Of a DNA stretch of 15,492 bases, positions 1 through 6,890 are shown in pieces. A program made the translations under genes and the position numbers. The DNA comes from Candidatus Dadabacteria bacterium. GTDB lineage: Bacteria > Desulfobacterota_D > UBA1144 > Nemesobacterales > UBA2774. The first letter of the stretch is position 1. Every line of letters starts with the position of its first letter. The stretch lies in contig JAHKKQ010000035.1 in the NCBI GenBank assembly GCA_020027805.1, positions 1-15,492 on the forward strand, read 5' to 3'. Below the pieces are notes generated by a model. The model was not told where the DNA came from, did no database searches, and saw only the letters and a list, made by a program, of their open reading frames with translations.

Positions 1-1318
1 GCTCGGCATGCCGATCCTCGGCATATGCTACGGAATGCAGCTCACGGCGCAGCTCCTTGGAGGGATCGTCGAGCGGTCCAGGGTGCGCGAGTTCGGACCC
101 GCGACCCTCAGGATAACGAACGGTTTCGACCTGCTCAGCGGAATCCCCGACAAGAGCGACATCTGGATGTCTCACGGCGACCGGGTGCTCGAGCTGCCCC
201 CGGGCTTCGAATCGATAGCGGAGAGCGAGAACTCCCCGAGGGCCGCGATGAAGAACCGCGAGATGAGGATCTACGGAACCCAGTTTCATCCGGAGGTCGT
301 CCATACGAAATTCGGCAGGGAGATCCTGTCGAACTTCCTGTTCAAAATCGCGGGATGCGAAGGCATGTGGACCCCCAAGTCCTTCGTCGAAACCGCAATA
401 AAGGACATAAGGCAAAGAGCAGGGAACGCGACCGTCATATGCGGCCTGTCGGGCGGCGTGGACTCGGCTGTCGCCGCAGTCATCATACAGCGCGCCATAT
501 GGGACAAGCTCCGCTGCATATTCGTGGATACGGGACTCCTTAGGCTGAACGAAGCGGAGGAAGTCGTCGAATCGTTCAGGGACATGGGTCTCAACCTGGT
601 GCACGTGGATGCGAAAGAGCGGTTCTTAAACAAGCTCCGCGGCGTTACCGACCCTGAGAGAAAAAGGAAGATCATAGGCGAGGAATTCGTGAACGTGTTC
701 GAAGCGGAGGCGTCTCGGATCAAGGACGCGCGTTTCCTCGCCCAGGGGACCCTCTACCCGGACGTCATAGAAAGCGTGAGCGTCAAGGGCCCGTCGGCGA
801 CCATCAAATCGCATCACAACGTGGGCGGACTCCCCGAAAAGATGAACCTCAAGCTTATCGAGCCCCTGAGAGAGCTCTTCAAGGACGAGGTAAGGGAGGT
901 GGGCCGCGAGCTCGGGGTGCCGGACGAGATACTCGGCCGCCATCCGTTCCCGGGCCCGGGCCTGGCAATCAGGATAATAGGCGAGATCGACGAAGAGCGG
1001 ATCGGGATACTGAGGCAGGCCGACAGGATATTCATTGAAGAGATAAAAAAGGGCGGGGTCTACGACGATATCTGGCAGGCGTTTTGCGTATTCGTGCCTG
1101 TAAAAACTGTAGGGGTGATGGGGGACGAAAGGACGTACGAGAACGTTATTGCGCTCAGAGCTGTAACGAGCCTCGACGGGATGACAGCCAAATGGGCGCG
1201 CATACCCTACGACCTTCTCGAGAAAATCTCAGTACGCATCATCAACGAGGTCAGAGGCGTAAACCGGGTAGTCTACGATATATCGACCAAGCCCCCAAGC
1301 ACAATCGAATGGGAATGA
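1..1318 (+). CDS. guaA: GMP synthase (glutamine-hydrolysing), 3' part, truncated by window edge
   Basis: GuaA converts XMP to GMP in the cytoplasm with ATP and ammonia from glutamine, the last step of guanine nucleotide synthesis. The reading frame is open from base 2, so the gene begins upstream; about 79 N-terminal residues are missing judged from the position of the catalytic cysteine in the E. coli enzyme. Numbering from the Met at base 8, the class I amidotransferase nucleophile is Cys7 in GICYGMQ, and the His/Glu pair is His94 and Glu96 in FHPE. The ATP pyrophosphatase P-loop SGGVDS lies at 148-153. The C-terminal dimerisation domain follows and ends in the typical IEWE. No frameshift or lost catalytic residue is visible. 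The gene runs convergently into the small genes at 1349-1755. Identity is very sure; only the start is unknown. Confidence 0.97.
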   Translation, partial: LGMPILGICYGMQLTAQLLGGIVERSRVREFGPATLRITNGFDLLSGIPDKSDIWMSHGDRVLELPPGFESIAESENSPRAAMKNREMRIYGTQFHPEVVHTKFGREILSNFLFKIAGCEGMWTPKSFVETAIKDIRQRAGNATVICGLSGGVDSAVAAVIIQRAIWDKLRCIFVDTGLLRLNEAEEVVESFRDMGLNLVHVDAKERFLNKLRGVTDPERKRKIIGEEFVNVFEAEASRIKDARFLAQGTLYPDVIESVSVKGPSATIKSHHNVGGLPEKMNLKLIEPLRELFKDEVREVGRELGVPDEILGRHPFPGPGLAIRIIGEIDEERIGILRQADRIFIEEIKKGGVYDDIWQAFCVFVPVKTVGVMGDERTYENVIALRAVTSLDGMTAKWARIPYDLLEKISVRIINEVRGVNRVVYDISTKPPSTIEWE

Positions 1319-1319
1319 G

Positions 1320-1367
1320 CCGGCCGCGCACCGGATCGGCCGGGTATATTAATTTTTAGGTTTTTTT
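1320..1367 (+). terminator. Probable intrinsic terminator after guaA
   Basis: A perfect 7-bp stem is formed by CCGGCCG (1320-1326) and CGGCCGG (1337-1343) with a 10-base loop, starting right after the guaA stop. A T-rich stretch follows at 1353-1367, but it begins about 10 bases past the stem and is interrupted by AGG, so the tail is not ideal. It overlaps the end of the convergent gene. Function is inferred from structure and position. Confidence 0.55.
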
Positions 1368-1558
1368 AATATTTTGAAATCACCGGCCAAAGAAACGAGC
1401 TCCCAGGAATCCTCGCCGAGCTCGTTAAGTGTATTCTCCATCCCCTGCCCCACCTTACTCCTTCTGGCCGTAGCGGCATCCTTGGACACCGCAATATCGT
1501 GGTCTTCGCCGCCTTGAAACAGTTTGTCTATGGAAATAACCTTATAGTCCCATCTCAT
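1349..1558 (-). CDS. DUF4177-like small protein
   Basis: A 69-residue cytoplasmic protein resembling the DUF4177 family: it opens with MRWDYKVISI and later carries LNELGEDSWELVSLAGDF, the family's typical 'whole-protein strand, then LNxLGxxGWELV' pattern. No signal peptide or membrane segment is visible, and the biochemical role of the family is not known. I chose the ATG at 1558 because an AGGA motif (1571-1568) lies nine bases upstream; an in-frame ATG at 1567 is also possible but sits directly against that motif. With the 1567 start it would overlap the upstream gene's stop by four bases (ATGA); with 1558 it follows by five bases. Either way it is probably co-translated with the gene at 1564-1755. 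Confidence 0.75.
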   Translation of the reverse strand: MRWDYKVISIDKLFQGGEDHDIAVSKDAATARRSKVGQGMENTLNELGEDSWELVSLAGDFKILKKPKN

Positions 1559-1563
1559 CAAGT

Positions 1564-1755
1564 TCATTCCTCACCATGCCCGGCCTGAGACCGGCCCTTT
1601 TCATTCTCATCCTCGATCACGATAGGCTCGCTATTGCCCTCGACGTCGGGAAGGCTGCTTATATACTTGTCGTAATCCTTTTTTGTAATCAAACCTTCTC
1701 TAATATTCCTGTTGGCAATTCTCACATCGCAAAGAAAATCTTCTTTCTTCTTCAT
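1564..1755 (-). CDS. Conserved-looking small hypothetical protein (63 aa)
   Basis: I do not recognise a named family. The protein starts MKKKEDFLCDVRIANRNIRE, is predicted soluble, and has a helical, charged N-terminal half (about 1-40) including ITKKDYDKYISSLPDV, followed by an acidic, probably disordered tail ending GHGEE. The start at 1755 is well supported: a GGAGG ribosome-binding site (1768-1764, minus strand) lies eight bases upstream. The frame stays open further upstream to 1845, but that extension reads as low-complexity Arg/Val sequence without a ribosome-binding site. It is the first gene of a two-gene unit with the DUF4177-like gene. The 116 bases back to the epimerase stop hold no clear terminator. 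Confidence 0.7.
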   Translation of the reverse strand: MKKKEDFLCDVRIANRNIREGLITKKDYDKYISSLPDVEGNSEPIVIEDENEKGRSQAGHGEE

Positions 1756-1763
1756 GAATTGAA

Positions 1764-1768
1764 CCTCC
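1764..1768 (-). promoter_or_regulatory. Ribosome-binding site fixing the start at 1755
   Basis: The minus strand reads GGAGG eight bases before the ATG at 1755. It is the best Shine-Dalgarno match in this frame and rules against the longer open frame to 1845. Confidence 0.75.
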
Positions 1769-1871
1769 GAGGTGATTAAGGATACCCTAACGGCCCGGAT
1801 TCGCAATCGACCGCAGGGGGGGCGCACAAAGACTTCACTGCGCACAGGTACCGCATAGCGGCCGCAGGCTG

Positions 1872-2810
1872 CTAACCCCTGTTCGTGCCGGAGTAGCCGG
1901 CTTTAAACCATTCCCACGTATTTTTTATGCCTTTCGCAAGAAAGACGCTCGGCGCCCAGCCCAGCACCTTGCCCGCGAGCCTTACGTCGAGGCTGATCCT
2001 GCCGACCTCGCCCGCGCGCGCTTCCGCGTGCTTCACCGGGAAATCTATTCCGGAGGCCGCTTCGAGCTCCGTGATGAGACCGTTCACAGAAGTCTCGATC
2101 TGAGTTCCGATGTTGTAGCTCCCGGACGGAGACCCGAGCGCGCAGAGGTTCGCGCTCGCGACATCGCCCGCATAGACATAGTCCCTCGTCTGACCGCCGT
2201 CCCCGAATACGGTGCATGTTTCTCCCGAGAGTATCCGGCTGCAGAATATCGCGATAACCCCGGCTTCGCCGTGCGGGTTCTGTCTCGGACCGTACACGTT
2301 CGCATACCTGAGAGCGACGTAGTCGAGGGAATATATGTACCTGTAGTATTCGAGGTATTTCTCGACCGCGTATTTCGATGTGCCGTACGGTGAGATGGGC
2401 ATGGGCGGGGTTTTTTCATCGGCTGGTATATTCGGGGGCTCCCCGTAAATCGCTCCTCCGGTCGATGCGAATATGAACTTCTTTACGCCGCTCCTGACGG
2501 AGGACTCGAGGAGCCGGATACTCCCGATAATATTCACGGACGCATCGAACGCCGGGTCTTCGACAGATTTCCTGACGTCGATCTGCGCCGCGTGGTGGTT
2601 CACCACATCGGGGCGGAATCCGGCGAATGCGCCGCGCAGGGCGTCCTCGTCTCTGATATCGCACTTAACGAAGCGCGCCCCCCCGGGAACATTCTCCGCC
2701 TTTCCGGTCGACAGGTCGTCGAGCACGAGGACCTCATGACCTTCCTTTATATATGCTTCCGCAACCCAGGAGCCGATGAACCCGGCGCCGCCCGTTACAA
2801 GAATCTTCAT
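1872..2810 (-). CDS. NAD-dependent nucleotide-sugar epimerase/dehydratase (GalE family)
   Basis: An extended short-chain dehydrogenase of 312 residues, the usual length for UDP-glucose 4-epimerase-like enzymes, acting on nucleotide sugars in the cytoplasm for cell-surface polysaccharide synthesis. The Rossmann NAD-binding motif GGAGFIG is at 7-13 and an acidic pair (Asp31-Asp32) ends the second strand. NHHAAQ is near 71-76. The catalytic set is Ser116/Thr117 in FASTGGAIYG plus Tyr142-x3-Lys146 in PYGTSKY. RYANVYGPRQNP (168-179) is the typical substrate-side motif. A GAGGG ribosome-binding site (2823-2819) lies eight bases upstream of the ATG. Substrate cannot be told from sequence: UDP-glucose, UDP-GlcNAc or a related sugar are all possible. 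No glycosyltransferase or polysaccharide gene adjoins it. The gene is divergent from the sigma factor gene. Confidence 0.9.
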   Translation of the reverse strand: MKILVTGGAGFIGSWVAEAYIKEGHEVLVLDDLSTGKAENVPGGARFVKCDIRDEDALRGAFAGFRPDVVNHHAAQIDVRKSVEDPAFDASVNIIGSIRLLESSVRSGVKKFIFASTGGAIYGEPPNIPADEKTPPMPISPYGTSKYAVEKYLEYYRYIYSLDYVALRYANVYGPRQNPHGEAGVIAIFCSRILSGETCTVFGDGGQTRDYVYAGDVASANLCALGSPSGSYNIGTQIETSVNGLITELEAASGIDFPVKHAEARAGEVGRISLDVRLAGKVLGWAPSVFLAKGIKNTWEWFKAGYSGTNRG

Positions 2811-3105
2811 TAGATACGCCCTCGTGAAATGATTATTTCGATAGATAGATTCCCGGCGGACTTTCTACCGACCCCGCTAATATTTACTTTATTCGAATGG
2901 GTTGTCAACAATTCATATGCCGGTTTCCGTATACCGGGACATCCGGGATTTGCGCTTCGAGCTTATCGGGAAGGGGTTTATTCCGATGGCGCGATCAGGC
3001 ACGTTGAATAACCGCCGGAAGACCGTATCCAGTCACCGGGATGATATTTTTGGTTAGCGCTCTGAACAATTTTCGTTTTCAAATTCTGACCTATAACCCC
3101 GACAA

Positions 3106-3120
3106 TGACATTTTTTGTCA
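3106..3120. promoter_or_regulatory. Inverted repeat upstream of the sigma factor gene
   Basis: TGACA (3106-3110) and TGTCA (3116-3120) form perfect 5-base arms around five T residues, about 150 bases before the sigma factor start. It could be an operator half-site pair, and the right arm TTGTCA also resembles a -35 box, but no matching -10 sits 16-18 bases further on. Function is speculative. Confidence 0.3.
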
Positions 3121-3254
3121 CAAGTCCATACCGCGAGGGGCAAAACAGACAAGCCGCCGCGCTGCATATTAGTTAATATTATCAAGCAATTGGAGAGAAC
3201 ATTTGTTTCATGGCATGAACATTGCATCTGAAACTATACGAGGATTAAAAAACC

Positions 3255-3260
3255 GGAGGA
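3255..3260 (+). promoter_or_regulatory. Ribosome-binding site fixing the sigma factor start
   Basis: GGAGGA lies eight bases before the ATG at 3269, an ideal arrangement. Alternative in-frame starts at 3203 (TTG, with a GGAGAG six bases upstream) and 3215 (ATG) would add 22 or 18 residues. Confidence 0.75.
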
Positions 3261-3268
3261 TACATCAA

Positions 3269-4480
3269 ATGGGTCGGAACAACTTCAAAGAATCATCGCA
3301 CGCTTCAATGACAGGCGGCCTCATGGGCAACCATGATTTCGGCAAGCATAAGTCCATGCACGGTGATTATGGCCACGAGCAGAACATCATGAGCGTCGCT
3401 ACCACAGGCAGGGGCAACGGAAAACAAAGGGTGATCCCCGACGAGGATTACAAGCTGCTTCAGTCGTATTTCCGGGAAGTGGGGACAGAATCGCTTCTCA
3501 CAGCGTCCGATGAACTCCGAATAGCAACCAAGCTAAAAAAATATAACGCGAGGGCCCGCAAGCTCGAAGCTTTCATTCACGACCTCACGGAAAAGCGGAG
3601 CGGCGGAGTCAAACTACAGAAGGCCTGCGAATGCCGCCGGAAGAACAGGAGCGCAGCGGGGCACGATAATAAAACGGGCCAGCGTTTTTCATTAAAAACG
3701 ACGCTCAACAGGCTGTCCGCGCTCTTGAGAGCCTACAAGAGCAGAGAGATTCTCAACAAGGACAAATTCATAAAATCGAACCTCAGGCTCGTAATAAGCA
3801 TCGCGAAGAACTACATGGGCAGAGGGCTCCCGCTCGCGGACATAATACAGGAAGGGAACATAGGGTTGATCAAGGCGGTGGAGAAATTCGACCCGTCGAA
3901 GGGATACAGGTTTTCGACTTACGCTTCGTGGTGGATAATCCAGAGCATAACACGATCGCTCTTCGACCAGACGAGGGTAATAAGAATACCCGTGCGCGTG
4001 CTCGAGCAGGCGAATAAGATCACGAGGACTACGAACATGCTCAGGCACGAGAACGGTGAGAACCCGGATATAGAGAACATTGCTCAGGAAGCGGGTCTCA
4101 GCGTAAAGAAGGTCAACAAGGTAATCAAGGCCACCTCCACCAACATCGTCTATCTCGACGCCGTGAACCCGCATAACGGAGAGGCGAAGAACAGCTTCAT
4201 AGATTTTATTCCCGACACGAGGCCGACGACCGACATGCTCCTTGCCACAGTCTCAATGTCTGAAAAGATAGAAGAGGCGCTTTCCAGCCTTACGGACAGG
4301 GAGGAGGACATTCTCAGGATGAGGTTCGGCATCGGGTACGACGAGTCCTATACGCTCGACGAGATCGGTAACAGGTACAGCCTCACGAGAGAGCGCATCA
4401 GGCAGATAGAGAGGCGCGCGCTGAAGAAGCTGAGACAGCTCAGTAACGGCAGCGTGCTGAAAGACTTCATAACCTGCTGA
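3269..4480 (+). CDS. RNA polymerase sigma-70 family factor (RpoD/RpoS-like, group 1 or 2)
   Basis: This 403-residue protein directs RNA polymerase to promoters. Numbering from the ATG at 3269, region 1.2 is at about 58-92 (DEDYKLLQSYFREVG). Region 2 spans about 165-236, with DIIQEGNIGLIKAVEKFDP and YRFSTYASWWIIQSITR. Region 3 is about 245-305. Region 4 is about 336-392, with the helix-turn-helix YTLDEIGNRYSLTRERIRQI. All core and DNA-binding regions are intact. In place of acidic region 1.1 there is a 50-residue segment with five His (11, 22, 27, 31, 36) and several Met and Gly. A basic linker at 100-160 contains Cys120 and Cys122. At about 400 residues it is much shorter than proteobacterial RpoD (about 600), so an RpoS-like or other group 2 role is more likely than the primary factor, but this is not certain. 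It is transcribed alone, divergent from the epimerase gene. Confidence 0.92.
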   Translation: MGRNNFKESSHASMTGGLMGNHDFGKHKSMHGDYGHEQNIMSVATTGRGNGKQRVIPDEDYKLLQSYFREVGTESLLTASDELRIATKLKKYNARARKLEAFIHDLTEKRSGGVKLQKACECRRKNRSAAGHDNKTGQRFSLKTTLNRLSALLRAYKSREILNKDKFIKSNLRLVISIAKNYMGRGLPLADIIQEGNIGLIKAVEKFDPSKGYRFSTYASWWIIQSITRSLFDQTRVIRIPVRVLEQANKITRTTNMLRHENGENPDIENIAQEAGLSVKKVNKVIKATSTNIVYLDAVNPHNGEAKNSFIDFIPDTRPTTDMLLATVSMSEKIEEALSSLTDREEDILRMRFGIGYDESYTLDEIGNRYSLTRERIRQIERRALKKLRQLSNGSVLKDFITC

Positions 4481-4509
4481 GAAGCGCGGTGTAAGGATCT
4501 TACAAACGA

Positions 4510-4557
4510 CGTCCTTCGACCCTTCGACAATCTCAGGACAGGCTCCTGCTCAGGACG
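4510..4557. repeat. Dispersed palindromic intergenic repeat (CCTTCGAC...CTCAGGACGAAC type)
   Basis: CGTCCT (4510-4515) and AGGACG (4552-4557) are the outer arms, with CAGGA (4534-4538) and TCCTG (4544-4548) as an inner hairpin. CCTTCGAC is tandemly duplicated at 4513-4528 and CTCAGGAC occurs at 4532-4539 and 4549-4556. The wording matches a REP-like element I recall from intergenic regions of many bacterial genomes. It lies between two convergent genes, where it may assist transcription termination or only be parasitic. Confidence 0.65.
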
Positions 4558-4659
4558 AACGGGCGGGCGAGTCGCCGCGGACATACGAAATTACCGCGAT
4601 TCCTGCTTTTGGCTGAAGAGATTGGGATGGATCATATATGTGCACACAATGTGTGCCGA

Positions 4660-4696
4660 AGGACGAACGGGGCGGCAAGTCATCGCAGCCGCATAG
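4660..4696. repeat. Second, partial copy of the intergenic repeat
   Basis: The segment beginning AGGACGAACGG and continuing GGCGGCAAGTC resembles the flank of the first repeat at 4552-4585 (AGGACGAACGG then GCGGGCGAGTC), with similar GCCGC/CATA sequence beyond. This suggests a diverged direct duplication about 108 bases apart. Just before it GCACAC-AAT-GTGTGC (4642-4656) forms a perfect 6-bp hairpin. Confidence 0.5.
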
Positions 4697-4717
4697 TCAA
4701 TTTATTCAGAGCCGATA

Positions 4718-5719
4718 CTATGCGCCGGGGGCGAGGCTTATGATGGTTTCTCTAACGATCTCACGTGAGGCTTTCGGCGGGAAAACAAGCACGGGAATGT
4801 CGGCGCCTTCTTTGTAGTAATCCGCAATTATTGACCTTCCGTGCCCGGGCGTTCCGGAAACGGAAAACGAATCGAGCATCCTGTCGCTCACGGCCTCCAG
4901 AGCCGCGCCCTTCTTTCCGCCTTCCCATGCGCCTTTTATCGCATCCGCTTCGTCCGCGAACCCGTACCTGCAGACGGTATTGTAATAAAAAGCCCCCATC
5001 CCGCCGATGTAATAGGCGATGTGCTCCCTCACAGCACTTTTTGCGGAATCGCCGCGCTCCGAAACCGAAGCAGTGATATAGGGACAGACCATGATCTTAT
5101 CCGCCTCTCTGCCTGCGGAGAGCGCCCCTTCCCGGAGCCCTTTTCCGGCGTCTCTCAATCCCTCTTTCGGTATCATGAACGGTATCCAGCCGTCTGCGGT
5201 CTCGCCCGCGAGGCGTATGTTCCGGGGGCCTATCGCCGCCACGAGAACGGGTGTATCGCTCCTTAGCGGCTTGAACTGGAGCCTGAACCCCTTGAGCGAG
5301 AACATCTCGCCCTCGTAATCTACACGCGCCCCACTCAGGATCATCTTAATTATCTCCACGTATTCCCTCGTCCTCCGGAGGGGCTTTTCGAATCGGACGC
5401 CGTGCCAGTTCTCGATCACGGCGGGACCGCTCGTTCCCAGGCCCAGCATCATGCGCCCGCCCGAAATCTCGTCGAGAGTCGCGATAGTCTGGGCAATGAC
5501 CGCGGGGCTCCTGCTGAAAACCGGGATTATCCCTGTAGCGAGCCTGATCCTCTTCGTGCTGAGTGCGATCAGACCCAGGATCGAAAACGCGTCGCGCCCC
5601 CACATCTCGGGCACCCAGATCGAATGGTATCCGAGCTCCTCGGCGAGCCTCGCCGTCTCGACGAGCTCTTCTGTTTTCAGGTCGCTCCAGTAAGGCGCCA
5701 CAAAACCTATGTCAGACAT
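4718..5719 (-). CDS. Luciferase-family (LLM class) flavin/F420-dependent oxidoreductase
   Basis: A 333-residue TIM-barrel oxidoreductase of the bacterial luciferase-like superfamily, usual length for F420- or FMN-dependent members. Typical sequences are GYHSIWVPEMWGRDAF (31-45), IRLATGIIPVFSRSPAVIAQ (58-77), GRMMLGLGTSGPAVIENW (88-105) and AGETADGWIP (171-180). The 'GLGTSGP..IENWHG' wording resembles F420-dependent glucose-6-phosphate dehydrogenase and methylene-tetrahydromethanopterin reductase relatives, but the natural substrate cannot be read from sequence, nor can F420 be told from FMN. I chose the ATG at 5719, because AGGAG (5729-5725) lies five bases upstream; an in-frame GTG at 5725 overlaps that site and is unlikely. 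The gene converges on the sigma factor gene and diverges from the aminopeptidase gene. Confidence 0.88.
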   Translation of the reverse strand: MSDIGFVAPYWSDLKTEELVETARLAEELGYHSIWVPEMWGRDAFSILGLIALSTKRIRLATGIIPVFSRSPAVIAQTIATLDEISGGRMMLGLGTSGPAVIENWHGVRFEKPLRRTREYVEIIKMILSGARVDYEGEMFSLKGFRLQFKPLRSDTPVLVAAIGPRNIRLAGETADGWIPFMIPKEGLRDAGKGLREGALSAGREADKIMVCPYITASVSERGDSAKSAVREHIAYYIGGMGAFYYNTVCRYGFADEADAIKGAWEGGKKGAALEAVSDRMLDSFSVSGTPGHGRSIIADYYKEGADIPVLVFPPKASREIVRETIISLAPGA

Positions 5720-5832
5720 TCTCACTCCTGTGTATCAGTGTATTGAAGCAACAGCGCGGGGCGGGATAGAACATTGCCCGAGAGGCTCCGTCCCGCGCGC
5801 GCATTTACAGGGCGCTCAGGTATTGGGCATAT

Positions 5833-5838
5833 TATAAT
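5833..5838 (+). promoter_or_regulatory. Candidate -10 box for the aminopeptidase gene
   Basis: A perfect TATAAT sits 49 bases before the aminopeptidase start in an AT-rich patch. The best -35-like hexamer, TTTACA at 5804-5809, is 23 bases away, which is too far for a standard sigma-70 promoter, so the assignment rests mainly on the -10 and its position. Confidence 0.4.
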
Positions 5839-5887
5839 ATCGGATTTTTTATACACAATAAACGAAGATTCAGAGGAGACTCAAGGA

Positions 5888-6847
5888 ATGGACAAATTGA
5901 TGAGCGCGGCAATGATCGCGGTAAGAGACTGTATGGCGGTTAAGGAGGGCGAGAACGTCCTTATCATTACGGACGAGCCGCTCAGAAAGATCGGTTATGC
6001 GCTCTGGGAAGCTGCCGGGAGCCTGGGCGCGGAGGCAGTTATCACGGAGATAATACCCCGCAAATCGAACGGGGAGGAGCCGCCCGGGACGGTGGGAGAA
6101 TTCATGAAGCTCTTCGACGCGGTGCTCATACCCACTGAGAAATCGCTCAGCCACACGGAATCCAGAAGGAACGCGAGCAAGGCCGGGGTGAGGATTGCGA
6201 CGCTCCCGGGAATTACGGAAGACACGATGGTGAGGACACTCAATGCCGATTATGAGCTGATAGCCGGCAGGAGCAAGAAGCTCGCCGAAATAATCAGCCG
6301 GGGGTCGAACGTGAGGGTTACGACGGAGAAGGGTACCGACATCAACCTCGTGATAGAGGGAAGGGAGGGGAGCGCGGATACGGGGCTCAACCATAATCCC
6401 GGGGACTTCAGCAACCTCCCCGCGGGCGAGGCTTACGTCGCTCCTCTGGAGGGGAAGTCGAGCGGGGTCGTCGTGTTCGACGGCTCGATGGCCGGGGTCG
6501 GGAAGCTCAATGACGAAGTGATCTGGGTCAGGGTGGAGGAGGGTTTCGCGACTGAGATAACGGGCGGGCGGGGGGCGGAGAAGCTGCTCTCGATAATGAC
6601 CCCGTTCGGGAAGCTCGCTTTCAACCTGGCGGAGCTCGGTATAGGGACACACGACAAGGCGCTCATAACCGGGAGCGTGCTGGAGGACGAAAAGGCGATA
6701 GGGACGATACACATCGCGTTTGGCGACAACAAGAGCATGGGGGGGACGGTGAGGGTGGCGAGCCACCTGGACGGGGTCGTAATGAAGCCCACGGTCGCGG
6801 TTGACGGGGAGCTTATCATGAAGGAGGGAAGGCTCCTTATATTCTAA
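5888..6847 (+). CDS. M29-family aminopeptidase (aminopeptidase T-like)
   Basis: A 319-residue protein resembling the metal-dependent M29 (AmpS/AmpT) aminopeptidases, which trim N-terminal residues from peptides in the cytoplasm. Family-like features are GEAYVAP (180-186) and candidate metal ligands Glu249 in NLAELGIG, Glu268 in EDEKAIGTIHIAFGDN, His275 in the same motif, and His293/Asp295 in SHLDG. It is shorter than classical M29 enzymes (about 400 residues), matching the compact form seen in many archaeal and bacterial genomes. The ATG at 5888 is preceded at nine bases by GAGGAG (5873-5878). An in-frame upstream extension to 5774 would add 38 residues that look non-protein and cross the likely promoter. 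It is followed at 42 bases by the VWA gene on the same strand. Confidence 0.87.
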   Translation: MDKLMSAAMIAVRDCMAVKEGENVLIITDEPLRKIGYALWEAAGSLGAEAVITEIIPRKSNGEEPPGTVGEFMKLFDAVLIPTEKSLSHTESRRNASKAGVRIATLPGITEDTMVRTLNADYELIAGRSKKLAEIISRGSNVRVTTEKGTDINLVIEGREGSADTGLNHNPGDFSNLPAGEAYVAPLEGKSSGVVVFDGSMAGVGKLNDEVIWVRVEEGFATEITGGRGAEKLLSIMTPFGKLAFNLAELGIGTHDKALITGSVLEDEKAIGTIHIAFGDNKSMGGTVRVASHLDGVVMKPTVAVDGELIMKEGRLLIF

Positions 6848-6872
6848 GCCGCTCTGAAAACGGGGGAGTCGT

Positions 6873-6890
6873 ATGGTAAATTTAATGTAA
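6873..6890 (+). other. Possible five-codon leader ORF before the VWA gene
   Basis: ATG at 6873 opens a frame of five codons (MVNLM) that ends in TAA at 6888-6890. The last base of that stop is the first base of the next gene's ATG. A GGGGGAG stretch at 6862-6868 is placed for this ATG but is about 21 bases from the VWA start. Translation of the leader with re-initiation is a plausible reading, not shown. Confidence 0.3.

Larger units (their letters stand above)
2811..3268. other. Divergent intergenic region between epimerase and sigma factor genes
   Basis: This 458-base stretch holds no convincing gene; a 60-codon frame at 2829-3011 has no ribosome-binding site or protein-like composition. 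It must contain promoters for both neighbours, but I could not identify a good -35/-10 pair with confidence. Visible signals are the epimerase ribosome-binding site near 2819-2823, a TGACA-T5-TGTCA inverted repeat at 3106-3120, an AT-rich GTTAATATTA at 3172-3181, and a GGAGAG at about 3192-3197 before an in-frame TTG at 3203. The long leader suggests regulated expression of the sigma gene, which is inference. Confidence 0.6.

Noticed and set aside
2829..3011. A 60-codon plus-strand frame in the divergent region
   Set aside because: No ribosome-binding site, no recognisable protein features, and it occupies the expected promoter region.
4348..4584. A 78-codon minus-strand frame over the sigma gene end and the repeat
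   Set aside because: It is formed mostly from antisense sigma region 4 and the palindromic repeat.
4510..4696. CRISPR array
   Set aside because: Only two diverged, irregular copies are present, without regular spacers or cas genes.
5870..6766. A 298-codon minus-strand frame opposite the aminopeptidase gene
   Set aside because: It is rich in Arg, His and Pro without motifs, as expected for the antisense frame of a GC-rich gene, and the plus strand carries clear catalytic motifs.
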